Shown: positions 31,838-44,182, numbered from the stretch's first letter. The stretch: DNA of 64,000 nucleotides from Gelatoporia subvermispora B (GCA_000320605.2 KB445794.1:725837-789836), one strand, 5' to 3'. Notes: a model not told the origin generated them from the letters alone. Program-made: numbers and translations.

Positions 31838-34800
31838 ATGGTTGTCCTCACACCGCGCTTCACCCTCCTTGCTGCACTCTCGTCTCTGGCTGCGGTTTCT
31901 GTGCTCCCGCCACATGTGCAGGGTGCGGCCGTTCAGACCCGTCACCTGAACGCGACGTCAGCTTCGACCTCGTCCCACCATACCCACTCTCACAGCTCTT
32001 CGGTTACACGCTCTGATGACACGTCGACTGCATCATCAAAGAGTAAGAAGACTGCACACAAGACCAGTGATGCGGCCCCTACACTTCGCATTCTTCCAGG
32101 GCCAGATACAATGGTGGTATATGAGGATGAGAGCGGAGACAATTTCAAGGACAAACGCGAACTGAGCAAGGTATGCTTGGCTGGAACTACGAAAGAATTT
32201 TTCACCAAATGAAACCCTTCACAGAGGGCAAACTGGAATCCTTTTAGCCCGCTGCTCAAGGTCGGTAACTTCTGGGTCGGCACTCTCCCCCGGCGTGAAG
32301 ACCCTGCTGTCTCTGTCACCGGCCAGGACAGCTCGGTCACTGTCAATGGAGTGTCCTATGGTGTCCAGCGCCGCTCCCCCGCGCCGCACCACCGCCACGA
32401 AGAGGAGATTGTTGTGAAAGGCGACCACGATCACGTCAACGTTCAGGGTCAGCCGCCTCGGGGCGCGAAGGTCATCCTGAAGGGCGACCACGACCACGTC
32501 AACGTGCAGTCGCGCTCTCCTTTGCCCAATCCGGACAAGAATCCTGACAAGCAGGATACCGTGATTGGCTCCCACAACTTCCTTAACGACCAGTATGACG
32601 ATGGCACAGACAAGGTCGTAGTGAAGGGCTACCACAACCACGTCAATGTCCAGCGCTCCTCATCCCGTGTCAGCCGCCACGAGCATGGGCACGCACATGT
32701 TCACGAGCATGTCCATGAGCACATCCATGAGCACATCCACGGGCACCGTCGCTCGCTGTCTGCGGCGCGCCGTCATGGCAAGCACTCCAAGGCGACGCAC
32801 ACCAAGTCCAAGGAAAAGGTTATCACCGTCAATGGCAATGACAAGAACGTCAAGCTGCACTGGAGGCAGGAGGGTATTTCAGACTCTCTCAATATTCCTG
32901 AGAAGAATGGATATGCGTCCATTAACGCCAATGTCCCTGTCGGGAACAAAGGGAGCTCTCGTCAGCAGAAGACTGGGATTCTCCCTCTCAAGCGCGATGG
33001 GTCACTGGCCCAGCAGCCTGGTGTCCCAGGGACCATCGACATTATGGTGCGTGTTATATCACTGTGACACGTATGGAGGCTGACACCTACACCAGAGCCA
33101 GGTTGCTGGTGCTCCAAGCGGGCAGAGGATCGCGTCACTCGTCCTCTCCGTACCCGACAACAGCACCGCTTCTGGAGGCAACAGCTCGAGCACTGATAAC
33201 TCCACCACTGCGATGTTTGTGCTGAATGCGTCCGGCACGAGCCACACCCAGGTCTTCCTTGTTCCTCTGCCTGTCGATCCGACGAGCGCTGCTCCTGGGC
33301 CCGGCAACGTCACAGTACCTCATCCTGGACTCGTCAATGGCACGGCGCCAACACCTAGTTCATCAAACTCTACCGCGGGGCCGAACTCAACGACTCCTGG
33401 TGCCCGGCCAGCCTTCATCAAGGTCGCCTTGCAGATCCCCATGTTTGTCGCCGAGGAGGCAGCGATGAAGCCCTACTGCGCAACGTTCGACCCGAACCCG
33501 GATTCACCTTCGCCCGTATCCGTCGAGGACTGTGATTTCGACTCGACCCCAGACGCGCACAAGAGCCAGGTCTTCGCGTTCGAGCCAGATTCCGGCATCC
33601 TCCACCCGATGTGGTTCAAGGGCGAGGACGATGGAGCTGACGATAGTAACGGTGGTGGCAGCGACGACTACGATGGTGGTGACGGTGATGACGGCGATGA
33701 CGGCGATGACGGCGACGACGGCGACGATGGTGATGACGACGGCTCAGACGATGGCGATGACGGTTCAGATGATTCATCAACCGACCCCTCGGACCCCAGC
33801 GGTAACGCGTCGAACTCGACCAACGTCGCCCCGCAGGACCCCTCGACGCCGGCCGGCAATGAGTTCGCGAGCATCACGAGCATGGAGAACAATGCTGACG
33901 AGCGGTTCGGTGACGCGACGCGCCCGCCCCGGCCGATCCTCGCGCACCTTGTGAAGTCGTACACCGCTGTGCGCACCGCGGACGGCCCAACGTTGATGCG
34001 TGCAGAGAACGTCACGCTCGTGTTCACACCCGCCGCCCCGGAGGCCCCTCAGGACAGCAGCTCGAATAGCACGGGCGTTCCGGCGTCTGCGAGTAGCTCT
34101 GCTTCTGCGACCGTGTCAGCCTCCAACAGCACCCCGGCGGTCTCCTCCACTGCAACTAGCTCGGTGTCTCCTATGATGATGGCTGCCGCGGCCTTCGTCA
34201 CCAGCTCAGCCGCGAACAGCTCCTCTTTGATCAGCTCGACGGTGACTCACTCTTTGCCCACTTCCGCCACGGCGAACACGACCTTGCTCACTTCGTCTGC
34301 CTCGGCGACCTCGTCAGCCTACAACAGTTCGTCCATCGTCTCTTCCTCGACGGTTCCGGTCTTCGCATCGTCGGCGATGGCAAAGCCTGTTGCTGCTCTT
34401 GAGACTTCCTCGGCCGCGAACAGCACGTTTCATGCTTCCTCCGCAGCGAGCGGCCCCTCCTCGATGGTGACGTTCACAAGCTCCTCTTCCTCGTCTTTGA
34501 ACAGCTCTTCGGTGGCGTCATCGACAGCGACTGGTCCCGTGTCATCTATGATGGCCAAAGTCGCCTTCGTGTCCTCGTCAGCCGCCAACAGCTCGTTCCT
34601 GGCCTCCCCCACGTCGTCCGTCTCTGGATCTCTGACGGCTTCCGCTAGTGCTTCGGCAACGAATACCTCTTCTGTGGTCTCCTCGACTGCGATCAGCTCC
34701 ATGCCCATGATGGCCGCTCTTGCTGACGAGTCTTCCGCGCCTGCCTCCGTCTCCACCTCCGCGACGAACAACCCATCGATGATCATCTCGACAGCGTCAG

Positions 34801-35204
34801 GCTCCATGAGCGCCACGGCGTCCTCGTCTACGGTCACCATGTCGATCGTCGATATCAGCGTCAGCAATGACCCCTCGTCGACGTCGAATTCTTCGGCATC
34901 GGCGACCTCCCCTTCTTCGGTGTCTGCGACCTTCCTTTCGGGATCTGTCAGTGCCTCGGGCAACTCAACTGTCATCTCCAGTACCGCATCAGCGACCAGC
35001 TCCGCGGCCACGACGCCAACATCCACCCCCATTGCACTTGGCGTTGAGGTCTTCAACCCGGACGCATCGACCAATGCGGACAGCTCGAGTCTCTTCAGCG
35101 CGACAAGCTCAGGCTCTGCGAGTTCCACTGCACCCACCTCGAGCATGACCCCAGTCAGCACTGCGCCGTACGAGTGGATGTTCCGCGAGGGATCTGTGTC
35201 GTAG
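31838..35204 (+). CDS. Secreted Ser/Thr-rich protein with His-rich strand repeats
   Basis: Predicted 1087 aa; exons 31838–32170, 32225–33046 and 33096–35204, all phase 0. Not a family I recognise. A signal peptide (FTLLAALSSLAAVSVL) ends near residue 30. Residues about 130–330 hold at least six related short units of the form V-x-G-x-(H/D)-x-x-V-x-V, namely VTGQDSSVTVNG, VKGDHDHVNVQG, LKGDHDHVNVQS, VIGSHNFLNDQY, VKGYHNHVNVQR and VNGNDKNVKLHW. A His/Glu run (HEHVHEHIHEHIHGH, about residues 265–285) follows the fifth unit. Dibasic sites (KR, RR) separate several blocks. Around residue 575 there is a DGDDGDDGDD tract. The last ~400 residues are Ser/Thr/Ala-rich with many N-x-S/T sites. No GPI or membrane signal is visible at the end, so secretion to the wall is inferred. 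The histidines could bind metal; this is untested. Confidence 0.72.
32690..32745 (+). repeat. Coding His/Glu repeat
   Basis: Repeats of a CAC/CAT-GAG-CA(C/T) unit encode alternating His-Glu-His triplets. It expands within the secreted protein just after the fifth VKGxHxHVNVQ unit. Confidence 0.75.
33672..33771 (+). repeat. Coding GAC/GAT-GGC minisatellite
   Basis: About ten imperfect copies of a nine-base GGCGATGAC-type unit encode an Asp-Asp-Gly tract. It is probably unstable in length between strains. Confidence 0.8.
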
Positions 35205-35941
35205 AGGATGACGACATGAGAGACGATTGATATACTACTTGCTTTTATTTGTACTTTACCTACGACGTTGAATGTTGACAATTATTTTCTTTCTGCTCTC
35301 CCGGCGACTGAGTGAACGGGCCAGATTGCCCGCGAACAAATGAGACAATGGTGCGGAAGCACGTATCTGGATGTACAAGTGCTCGGACATACGCTATGGT
35401 CATTTCATGGCGAAGCTATACGAAGGCATTTGGGTCCACTTACTCAATCGGCTCGCATGTTTAGACCATAGTAGGAAGCCTCTCTAGACTTCTGGAGGAT
35501 CAGTAGATAGAAAAACTCGAAATTCCCGTAGGCCCCGTAGTGATAGCTCGAGACTTGATATTGCTAACGGTGTGATTAGGTCATCAAGTCCAGAGTCAAC
35601 TTATCAAGTGCAACTCACAAGAAACAACAGCTGTAGACGCGATGTAAATGTGGAATGAGACGGTGTGATTAGCGAATAGCTTAGCCAGTACGAGCTTCAA
35701 CGTGGTCCGGCAGCTATTGGTGCGTGAGCATTTCGCAGTTATTGTCTGGCGACAATATCAAGTTAGAGTTAATGCACTGTTGAATGATTAGCTCTCCTCT
35801 AGAACATCGAATCATTACTTGCGTTGGCCACATTCATTCACACACACTACGTTCGTATGAGCTGATCGTATATTCGTACTACTTCAATGGGAACATGATA
35901 AAGACATCGTCTATACAATCTTGGCAGAGAAGGCGTGCTGT
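35205..35941. other. Intergenic, convergent 3' flanks
   Basis: AT-rich stretch between the secreted protein gene and the P450 gene. No coding or RNA feature is seen. Confidence 0.45.
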
Positions 35942-38300
35942 TCATTCCACAATCGAGATCTGCAGAGGCATTTGAATACCCATCTCCGCCATTCCGCGTA
36001 TACCGGGAGCCATCACTCCAGCAGGGAGCCGTTGGATCTCCGGAGGGTTGGGAGGCAGCGCAAACGCGAACTTCTCGAGGATCTCCGCAATGAGCGCTTG
36101 AGATTCCATGACGCTGAATTATCAGTCGCTTAGGAATGAGAATTTACGATACGTTGGAGAAGTACACGTACGAGAAGCGCCAGCTGAACATGCATGCACC
36201 ACGTCGAGATTCAGTCTATGCGAGACATCAATTACAGACCACTTACCCAATGCAACCGCGTAATCCCGCAGCTGCAATTGTCCGGGGGAGAGGTCAGTGA
36301 CGATTGCATATCATAGTAGGAACGAAACATACAAAACGTCATGCTGTCAGACAAAGACAAATAAGCAGGATACCTCCAGTCAACGATTACTGAAACGTAC
36401 AGATTAGCAAAGACGCCGACGTTGGTTTCTCGCTTGATATCAGTACCCAAAAACCTAGTTGGATCCCAGACATCGGCATTGGTCCCCCATACCTGCGGGA
36501 GACTGCAGGTGTATTAGTACACATATCGAGACACCAATTTCACACATTGTAATGAGAAGACACACCGATTATATGCGCAAAATGAAGTATAGATCTGTTG
36601 ACCGGCTTGAACTGGGACCTCATGAATCAATTCTCCAGTTTTCGAGACAACAGGGTACTGCAATGGAATAATGTCGTCCTTTACAGCAACACGGACCAGA
36701 CCATGAACGATTGCGTGGTAACGCAGAGTCTCCTGAAATCCACGGTGGCGGTATATTACCCTAATTTGACTGTTAACTTCAGCATACCGACGCACCTTCA
36801 ATCCAGCCATACAGTACGTCATTGAGTCCAAGTCTTCTTGAGAGAAGCTGTCCTCACCGCGCGCCGTCACAGACGAACGAACTGCACGGATCTCCGTGCG
36901 CATCTTGGCCTGATATTCGGGATTCTTGGCAAGCTCGTAGAACAGCCAGGTGAGGGTAGTGGCCGTCGTATCGTGACCTGCGATTGTAATTGTGGCCATC
37001 TGCGCAGTCAACTCCGCGTCACTGAGTCGAGTCTTGGGGTCCTCAGACGTATTCGCCTTCACTGTGCCCATGCGTTAGATCTTCTCATAATTATGGGTTG
37101 CTACCTACCTAGGAGACTCATGACATCTTTCTTTCCCTCCTCTCCGGAAGCAAGCCGTTCGGTTTTGTCCTTCAGCAATTGAACTGCCTCCCGCTCGAAG
37201 GCCTTCCGGACCTTCCGCATTCGAGTGACGTCTTTCAGTGGCAGGTACTCCACGACTCGAAGAAGTGGCTGCGGGACACATTCCATGACTGCCTTAATAA
37301 GTAGGTCGACCTTTGGGGGGTGCATGATCGCCTCTACACTGTGCCAGCATCAGGACTAAAGAACAGTCTCTACAAGCTCATAAATAGCTCACAATACGTT
37401 GGAATAAGCCTCGAGTAGGCGAGCCCCCGCTTCGGACTGGGCTCCAAACGTATAATCAAAAGCCGCTGGATATAGCGTAAGTATCGGTCAAAGCTTGTCG
37501 CACTGAATGCATTCAGCCTACCGTCACCAATAATATCCAGGGTAGTCTTCGTAAGCCAACGGTGCACACAGCTTATCATTTGATTCTGGGAATGTGTTTC
37601 AATCTCGCTCTTCCAAATGTCTAGGGTCTAAACAAGGCTTAGCGTTGTTCTACGAGTGTAATTACGGGGGATGTTACCTTGCGGATGTGACGCTGATGCA
37701 GAGGAACAAATGTGCGCAGTTGAGGGGCACTGAACGCGGGGCTCATGACTTTCCTGTGCCTCTGGTGAACAGAGCCAGAAGCCCAGATGATTCCCGAGCC
37801 AAATAAGACGTGGTTAGTTTCGGTCTGATCCGCTGTCTTCCGGTAGCTGTATCCCGATTTATGATAAATGTGCTGCAAAGCCTGTGATAATCGCGACAGT
37901 CAGACTTGTTCAGTCGAAGCTATATTTGACGTACTTTGGGGTCCGCTGTCATGAGTACCGGTTGCTGCAAGTGGCAAGGGCTCAGAGATGCGAACGAACG
38001 GTTACGCTTGAACATAGAGTGCTCACACCGAAGATGCCGTGAAGTCGCCACGTTGGACCAAACTCGCCACACCATTTGAAGTCCAAATCCCCCGCCTGAT
38101 CTTGTCGGTTGAACTGCAGGATATTGCCTGTGCGAATATAAGTGTCGTCGGAAACGTACAGCGAATGTCAACATACCAAATAACCAGGAAGTAGATGGAG
38201 GGCCGTGGACGTGCTCGAAGGTTTTGTTCGCGCGACGACGTACCAGAAGAATCAAGGCGGTCGCAGCAACCCCCAGTACTGCTACGAGCAGGACATTCAT
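35942..38300 (-). CDS. Cytochrome P450 monooxygenase
   Basis: Membrane-anchored class II P450 of roughly 540 aa; substrate unknown. The N-terminal anchor is MNVLLVAVLGVAATALILLV, followed by basic RRR and the HGPPSTSWLFGN hinge. I-helix oxygen motif AGHDTTATTLTW, K-helix ETLRYH (ExxR) and the PERF-like WDPTRFLG are all present. The heme-binding region, GLRGCIG|WRF, is split across the last introns: the cysteine exon ends in a GTAAGT donor near 36245 and WRFS follows at about 36185. Many short introns; the first exon is 38300–38177. The final exon ends GIQMPLQISIVE. The full conserved set suggests an active enzyme. The family looks like the large basidiomycete P450 expansions. No other biosynthetic gene adjoins it. 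Confidence 0.86.
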
Positions 38301-39579
38301 CTCGAGCTGAGTTAAGATGGCGTGTGGTCGTGGTCAAATTTGAGTGGTACTTGGGATTGGACTTTTGGGCCTTTGCCACTGGTTATTTATACGATCGACA
38401 TTCCTAATATCCATAGTCTAGCAACAATGTTCTTATCTTCTTAACCTCGTCATGAGACTAGTCAAATGCGGGAGCGAGCTCCGGGTTTCACACATTGCCA
38501 TATCACGATTATGAGCAGTGCTCTTTCGCAGCTTCGATGAAGCGACATTGATTGGCGTCTTTTCTCCAAAGTCAAGGCCAGGCCTCGCAACTACGGATTC
38601 GACATCAGATGACCGCAATACGCACGTTGTAGCACGCTGAAATTGCATCCTGCACATTCTGCGAAGAACATCTGTGCAAGAGTACTTCCATATGAGAGCT
38701 TCTGAGAGGGCTTGTCATTTACCGAATCGGAGGTTGTTCTTAACGCCATGGGACACTGCAGCCATGTTTAGGTGTTGGCTAAACCATGAAGAAAAGTTAC
38801 ACTCCAGGTTTTCTATGAAAGGTTATGTATATGTCTCGACGAGGTGACAGTCCGATGAGGACGGCAAGGTCAACGTGGAGAGTGCGCATATGCGCCACGA
38901 TCTCGCCCTGCCAAAGTGCCATTCAGTCCATAGCCCCGTAGCGAAGTTGTCACCAAAGGTGACTGGTGTATGCGAGATTGCTTCGGCATATCCGGACTGA
39001 GCGAGTGCAAACGATGCGACGAAGCGTTCCGACAAGAGGCGAGTCAAGCCATACGCCACCGCATGTCCACGCAGTCGCATGCCAAACGAAAATGCAAATT
39101 GTGAACGTGAGCGGTATGTACCAGCGTTCGAACGGCGGCGGTCCGCTAATCTCGATAACATGATCGGTCCCGCGCTACCGAATACCGGCGGATCGCCTGA
39201 GAGTGACATTTATCGCAAATACCATGCACAGGACATACAGAGTCGTGGCTCGTAAACCAATGGAGTAGTGCACGATACTTCCAGCAGATCTCAATATCTA
39301 GCATCGTTTACTACAGCAGAGTACGGCTCCGATGTGGCACACGCGCGTAAATTTTGCGAGACGCCCACGGGACAATATGTAAATCATACAAGGAACTCTA
39401 TATTACAATCGAGGGTGCTGAGGACCTTAAACAGAACATCCACTAACTTTCCCTCGCGAATCCAGGTACCTCCAATCCCCACGAGGTTAAGGATGACCAA
39501 CCCCAGCGGTACCCACCCTTCTACAAATCAGTCTCCCTCGACCATAGTAGGGTACTCCAAAAAGTCATAGAGCATGACT
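38301..39579. other. Intergenic, about 1.3 kb
   Basis: Upstream region of the P450 and 3' flank of the F-box gene. On the minus strand 39525–39420 there is a short hydrophobic open frame (VPLGLVILNLVGIGG) with no start codon; it is probably untranslated. No RNA gene is seen. Confidence 0.45.
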
Positions 39580-41273
39580 TCATGCATAGGAGCGAACCTT
39601 TGAGAACCAGAATGGACGTTGATGCTTCAAAGGAAGTGGTGTAGCCTCCCCACTCTCAATGTCTACCGAATCGTAGGTGTGGAGATCCAGTCTATTCCAC
39701 CGCCCCAGGGGGCGTGATCGGAGCTCGAGGATCATCTGAAATGTGTAACGCGGTCCGGCGACCCCATCGGGACGTTGCACAGGGTCAGCCAGGTCGGTGA
39801 TGTAAAGTGTGTTGCCAACAAGATTCCAATTGCCGATGAACAGACCCTGAAAATGACGTTGGGATGGATATCCGGGTTAACGTCACAATCATGCTGACCT
39901 TCATGCGCAGCGTGGGTTTGAGCAGCGGTATAACTTGTTGAGGGGAGTGCTCTTCGTTGGCAAGAAGGGAGAGAACTTGGCCATTGGGGTAGAACCGCCT
40001 AGGATTCAGAATGACCCTCAATTTGTCGGAGAAAGTAGCGTCACAGGAGCTTACAGATAACGATGGTATGTGATAAGATGGCTGACCTGTGTGTGAAGTA
40101 TGTCTATATATGCTCGGGGACAGTGGACAACACAGCTTACGTGAACCCAAGTATTCTCGCTAAGGCCATTTCGGCTATGCATACGGACACACCATGAACA
40201 CGCGTTGAATTGTATTCTCGGGAGAGCATACGTACATGTAGTGGCATACTGCAATGTATACTCCGTCCAATCGCACACGGGGATGCTCGATGTACAGTCG
40301 GCGATAGTCCGACATATAGTTCCGTAAGAGGTCATCGAGGCTCTCGTCGTCGTTTATCTGTGGCGGCTTGTAAACCGCGCACACGAAATCTCTGCGGTGT
40401 CACATGTTTAATTCCGAAGACCCCCGCAGACAAACCAGAGACGCACTTCCATATCGACGTATCAAGAGATACAACGCGAGCCTTACGATTGACCGCCGCA
40501 AAGCGTTCGATAGAACTGACATCCAAGGTGCGCAGGATGTGGACGAGCAGCTCGTCCGGCAGCAGCTTGATCGGAACTGGCTCCCTCTCATCTTCGGGCT
40601 CGAAGCTGACATCATATGACCAAGTCTTGACGAGACTCGCTAAGCTCCTTGTCACCGTTACACTCATATCCGGGAGGACGGACGAATGCATGTCCATTGC
40701 CTTGATACTGCGCGTAATGGCATCTACCGCATCCTGGCCAGTTATCGACGGGGCCTTCTGGTGCTTGCGAGTGGGAGCTCCTGCCGAATCAGGCGCGTGG
40801 CCCGCGGCAGAGGCAGCAAGCTGCTGGGTCTCCAGCCGGTGGAAGGCCCTATCGACGTTCGCATCCATTCGGAATGCCTGCCTGTAAAGCCGAAGCGCTT
40901 CGTCTAGGTTGCTCTGCTGCTCGCATTGCACCGCTCGACGGTACAGATCGATTGCAGCGCGGAGCTTACGGTTCAGTGGTTCCGCGCTGTTGTCGGTTAC
41001 GACAGGTCTCGAGACCGAGGTGGTTGCACCCGAGAAAGCACGAGGTCGAGGAAGTGAACGGGGAGAGGTGGAAGGGCCTACAACAGTCTCGACATCGTGT
41101 GGTACGCCTTTGGTCGTGTCTACTGTAGTATCCGCTGCCGGAGCCGGATGTGAAGTCGCTTCAGCCTGCGCCACGGGCTGCCCCTTCTTCTTCCTGACTT
41201 CGGCTTTCCATTGTTCTCTGAAGCGGGCGAGCTCGTCTGAGTCGGGGGCAGTCCCCGGCGACGACACGGACAT
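39580..41273 (-). CDS. hrt3: F-box protein of the Hrt3/Fbx9/Pof7 family
   Basis: Substrate adaptor of an SCF ubiquitin ligase, 471 aa. The N-terminus holds a helical, MIT/TPR-like block (LRAAIDLYRRAVQCEQQSNL … ALRLYRQAFRMD). The F-box follows (IKLLPDELLVHILRTLDVSS IERFA, about residues 245–290). The C-terminal Hrt3-type domain contains VYKPPQIND, RRLYIEHPRVRLDGVY, RFYPNGQVLSLL, KGLFIGNWNLVGNTLYITDL and the ending HQRPFWFSKVRSYA. Exons: 41273–40447, 40391–40236, 40174–40141, 40086–40055, 39998–39899, 39846–39580; all phases agree. Two exons are only 34 and 32 nt. The upstream in-frame ATG at 41360 lies in the leader. Confidence 0.9.
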
Positions 41274-41670
41274 AAGCCTGGTAAGTGCTGGATAGAAATG
41301 AGAAGAGCATGACGCTGAATGACGGACCGTATTCTGCGCGGTGATGAGTAAGCGGAGCACTTACTGGTCTAGTCAAAGGGCCTTGGAGTTCCGACAAACA
41401 AAGTAAGAAGCGCGTTCTACCCTGGTAAGCGGAATCTGAAAGGTAGGTAAGAAGCAATTGTAGCCAGGTAAGAAAGACCTCAGTGTGCCGGTAAACGGCT
41501 TGATTGATCGGACTGTTCCTGAGTTCCACGTTACCGCTCTCAGGCCGCCCACCATCTTCGTCCTCTCGATTCCATCCCCTTCGTTTCCCTCACACACCTT
41601 ACGTCCTCAGTATACGCTACACAGAACACCCGAGGTTGACTGTATCTGCAACGCGAGCGCCACGAGGGTC
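41274..41670. promoter_or_regulatory. Divergent promoter region, hrt3 / membrane J-protein
   Basis: 397 bp between the two divergent start codons. It contains C/T-rich tracts on both strands near the starts. No TATA box stands out. Confidence 0.4.
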
Positions 41671-43239
41671 ATGGAGAGCAACAAAGACGAGGCGTTGAAG
41701 TGCGTTGGGATCGCGCAGAGGCACCGTGCGGGCGGAAACCTCCCCTCTGCACGCCGATTCCTCCTCAAGTCTATCTCTCTATTCAAGACACCGGAGGCGG
41801 AGAAGCTACTTGAAGTTGTCGAGTCAGAGATTGCATCAACCGCCGAATCATCGTCTGCGACCAGCTCCAGCGCGGGCACGAGCTCGGGCGAGACGTTCAC
41901 GTCATCTGCGGAGTCGCATCCGTCGGCGGCGGGCACGCGACACAGGCATGCGCCAAGCACGTCAGAGAGCGGAGCGGAGAAGAAGGGGAAGGCTGCGAAC
42001 GGGAGTGCGGACAATTCGCAGAAGAAGCGGGACTACACTCCGGAGCAGGCGGAAGTGGTTAAGCGTGTGCGGTCATGTAAGGTAACGGAGTACTACGAGA
42101 TCCTCTCGGTGAAGCGGGATTGCGAGGAGGCAGACATCAAGCGGGCGTATCGGAAGGTGCGTGGACGTCGTGCTGGAGTGGCGAGACCCGTGCATATGTC
42201 GAGACTAAAGGTTTCTGTGTCCACAGCTTGCACTGTCGTTGCACCCGGATAAGAATGGTGCACCAGGAGCTGACGAGGCGTTTAAGCGTAAGTCTATCGC
42301 CTGCCCATCGTCTGATTTCACCACTCAAGCCATTGCGTTCAGTGGTCTCAAAGGCTTTCCAGGTCCTGTCAGGTACGTACCAGCATTTGATGCACCCCTC
42401 AAAGACACTCACCGTACTCTACAGACCCGCAAAAACGCGCCGCGTATGACCAGCATGGATCAGATCCTGAATCACGGTTTAGCGGCATGTCTTCGGGGAG
42501 TGCTTCACCAGCGTTCTCGAGAGCGAACTTCGCGGGCGCAGGGCCGTTCGGTGGTGGATCTGAAGGAGAGCTCAGCCCAGAAGACTTGTTTAACATGTTC
42601 TTTGGTGGCAACTTCGGAGGCGCCTCATTTGGTGGCGGACCTGGTACGTCCATTGAAAACTCTTGCTGCTACTCACACTGACACGGCGCAGTGTTCACGA
42701 CAAGTTTCGGTCCTGGGGGCTTCCGCACGACACGGTTCACCACAAACACGCCTCGGGCGGCACGGCAGGAGAATGCCGAGCCGCGCTCCGTCTTCATGCA
42801 GCTCCTCCCTTTGATCCTTCTCTTCGCCTTTTCTTTCATCAACCTCATCCCGAGCCTCTTCAGCAGCGCGCCCCTCCCGGACCCACACTTCTCGTTCACG
42901 CCCTCGCCGCGGTACAACGTCGAACGGCACACGGGCGGGCTTGGGGTCCCGTACCACGTCAACTCGGCCGAGTTCTCTGGGCACCCGATCGCGGCGGAGC
43001 TCGCGCGCAGCGGGAACGCACCGGGCCCCGCACTCCGTCGGTTTGAGAAGAACGTCGAGAACGTGTTCACGCGCGAGCTCTACGGACGGTGCCAGCGCGC
43101 GATCGACGACAAGGAGCGCCGGAAGGACCGCGAGATTGGGGTGTTTGGGTTTGGGACGGACTGGGAGAAGGTGAAGAAGATTGATGCGGAGCCAATTGAG
43201 AGCTGCGATCGGCTGCGGCAGATGGGTCTGCTGAAGTAG
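41671..43239 (+). CDS. ER-membrane J-protein (DNAJB12/14 type, J + DUF1977)
   Basis: Tail-anchored-like Hsp40 co-chaperone of the ER membrane, 447 aa, of the kind that works with Hsp70 in ERAD. The N-terminus (MESNKDEALKCVGIAQRHR) is a typical family helix pair. The J domain begins at TEYYEILSVKRDCEEADIKRAY, with HPD in SLHPDKNGAPGADEAFK. A Gly/Phe region follows (GGGSEGELSPEDLFNMFFGG). The transmembrane segment is LLPLILLFAFSFINLIPSL. The lumenal-side DUF1977 region holds FSFTPSPRYNVERHTGGLGV and FEKNVENVFTRELYGRC. Exons: 41671–42156, 42227–42287, 42343–42372, 42425–42643, 42692–43239; all phases agree. Its C-terminal domain is duplicated 450 bp downstream. Confidence 0.92.
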
Positions 43240-43693
43240 GCGGTGCGGTGCGGTGAAGGCAGGACACGCAGGACTTATGAGCGATCACGCTCTAATGGCG
43301 AGCTGTCGCAATGTTATCTGCAGGTGTAGTGTACAGTACGGGTAGATGAGGACGGCAGGATACATCATCTAATTCCCAGTCATCTAAGTTATGTGTTCAT
43401 CTAGGTTCACATCCAATTGCATGACGTTGGCGAACGTGCAGCAAGAATATTGATTGTTTATGGGATACCTTGTTCTGTAACCCTCGCTGGATCATTATAG
43501 ACGTTAGGCTCGCAGCTTCTGTAATCTTCAGAGGCTACCGAAGGCAACATATTGCAATCTACCACCCGCCCCGATCATCTATCACGGTCACCGAGGAACG
43601 GAAAATGCACACAAACACTTCCAAACATCGTTCTATCATCCAGATTCCAGCGGTTGCATCATTCACGCCAACTTCCCCTCGACCATCGCCAAC
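43240..43693. other. Spacer between the J-protein gene and its partial copy
   Basis: 454 bp without coding features. I see no remnant of a J domain on either strand here. Confidence 0.5.
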
Positions 43694-44182
43694 ATGTCCA
43701 GCGTGGAGAACAAGAACAAGGTGTCACAGCCAACATCACCGAAGAACAAGCCGCCAAAGCGTTCACAATTATGGCGACTGGCGACCCCAATCATACTTTT
43801 CGCATTCATGATCCTCGCACCCAGGCTCATCAACAAATTCGGCGGGCAACCCGATCCTCACTATTCGTTCACACAATCGCCGCGGACCAATATCGAGCGG
43901 CACACGGAGGGGCTCGGTGTGAAGTACTACGTCCATGAGGCAGAGCTCTCTCAGCACCCCATCGGTGTCGAGCTGGCCAGTGCTGGCGGCGCGCCCAAGG
44001 CTCGCCTACGCGCCTTCGAGAAGAACGTCGAGAACACGTACAGACGCGGGCTTTACGAAAAGTGCCGGCGCGGGCATGAAAAGGGACGCGGGAAGGAGAG
44101 CGTGGGGACAGAGGCAGTTGACGCGGAGGCGGTCGAGAGCTGCGAGGAGCTGCGACGCCTAGAACGACATCTAGAACTGTGA
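43694..44182 (+). CDS. J-less DUF1977 protein, partial tandem duplicate
   Basis: Intronless 162-aa frame that matches the last exon of the J-protein just upstream. Shared blocks include ILFAF, DPHYSFTQSPRTNIERHTEG (upstream copy DPHFSFTPSPRYNVERHTGG), HPIGVELA (HPIAAELA), FEKNVENTYRRGLYEKC (FEKNVENVFTRELYGRC) and ESCEELRRL (ESCDRLRQM). The N-terminus is a new basic stretch (MSSVENKNKVSQPTSPKNKP) before a transmembrane helix. It has no J domain, so it cannot stimulate Hsp70 by itself. The frame is intact while the protein has diverged widely, which suggests retained function. The DUF1977 region in the parent follows the last intron, so copying of that single exon would give an intronless copy. 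Confidence 0.82.
   Translation: MSSVENKNKVSQPTSPKNKPPKRSQLWRLATPIILFAFMILAPRLINKFGGQPDPHYSFTQSPRTNIERHTEGLGVKYYVHEAELSQHPIGVELASAGGAPKARLRAFEKNVENTYRRGLYEKCRRGHEKGRGKESVGTEAVDAEAVESCEELRRLERHLEL

Noticed and set aside
34430..35281. Minus-strand 283-aa acidic open frame
   Set aside because: It is the antisense shadow of Ser/Thr/Ala-rich codons in the secreted protein; composition is the mirror of the sense strand and there is no start context or motif.
35942..38300. Secondary-metabolite cluster around the P450
   Set aside because: Neighbours are a secreted structural protein and an F-box housekeeping gene; no PKS, NRPS, terpene cyclase, transporter or transferase is nearby.
39420..39525. Small hydrophobic peptide in the F-box 3' flank
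   Set aside because: No ATG and stops upstream; a 22-nt intron would be needed to attach it to anything.
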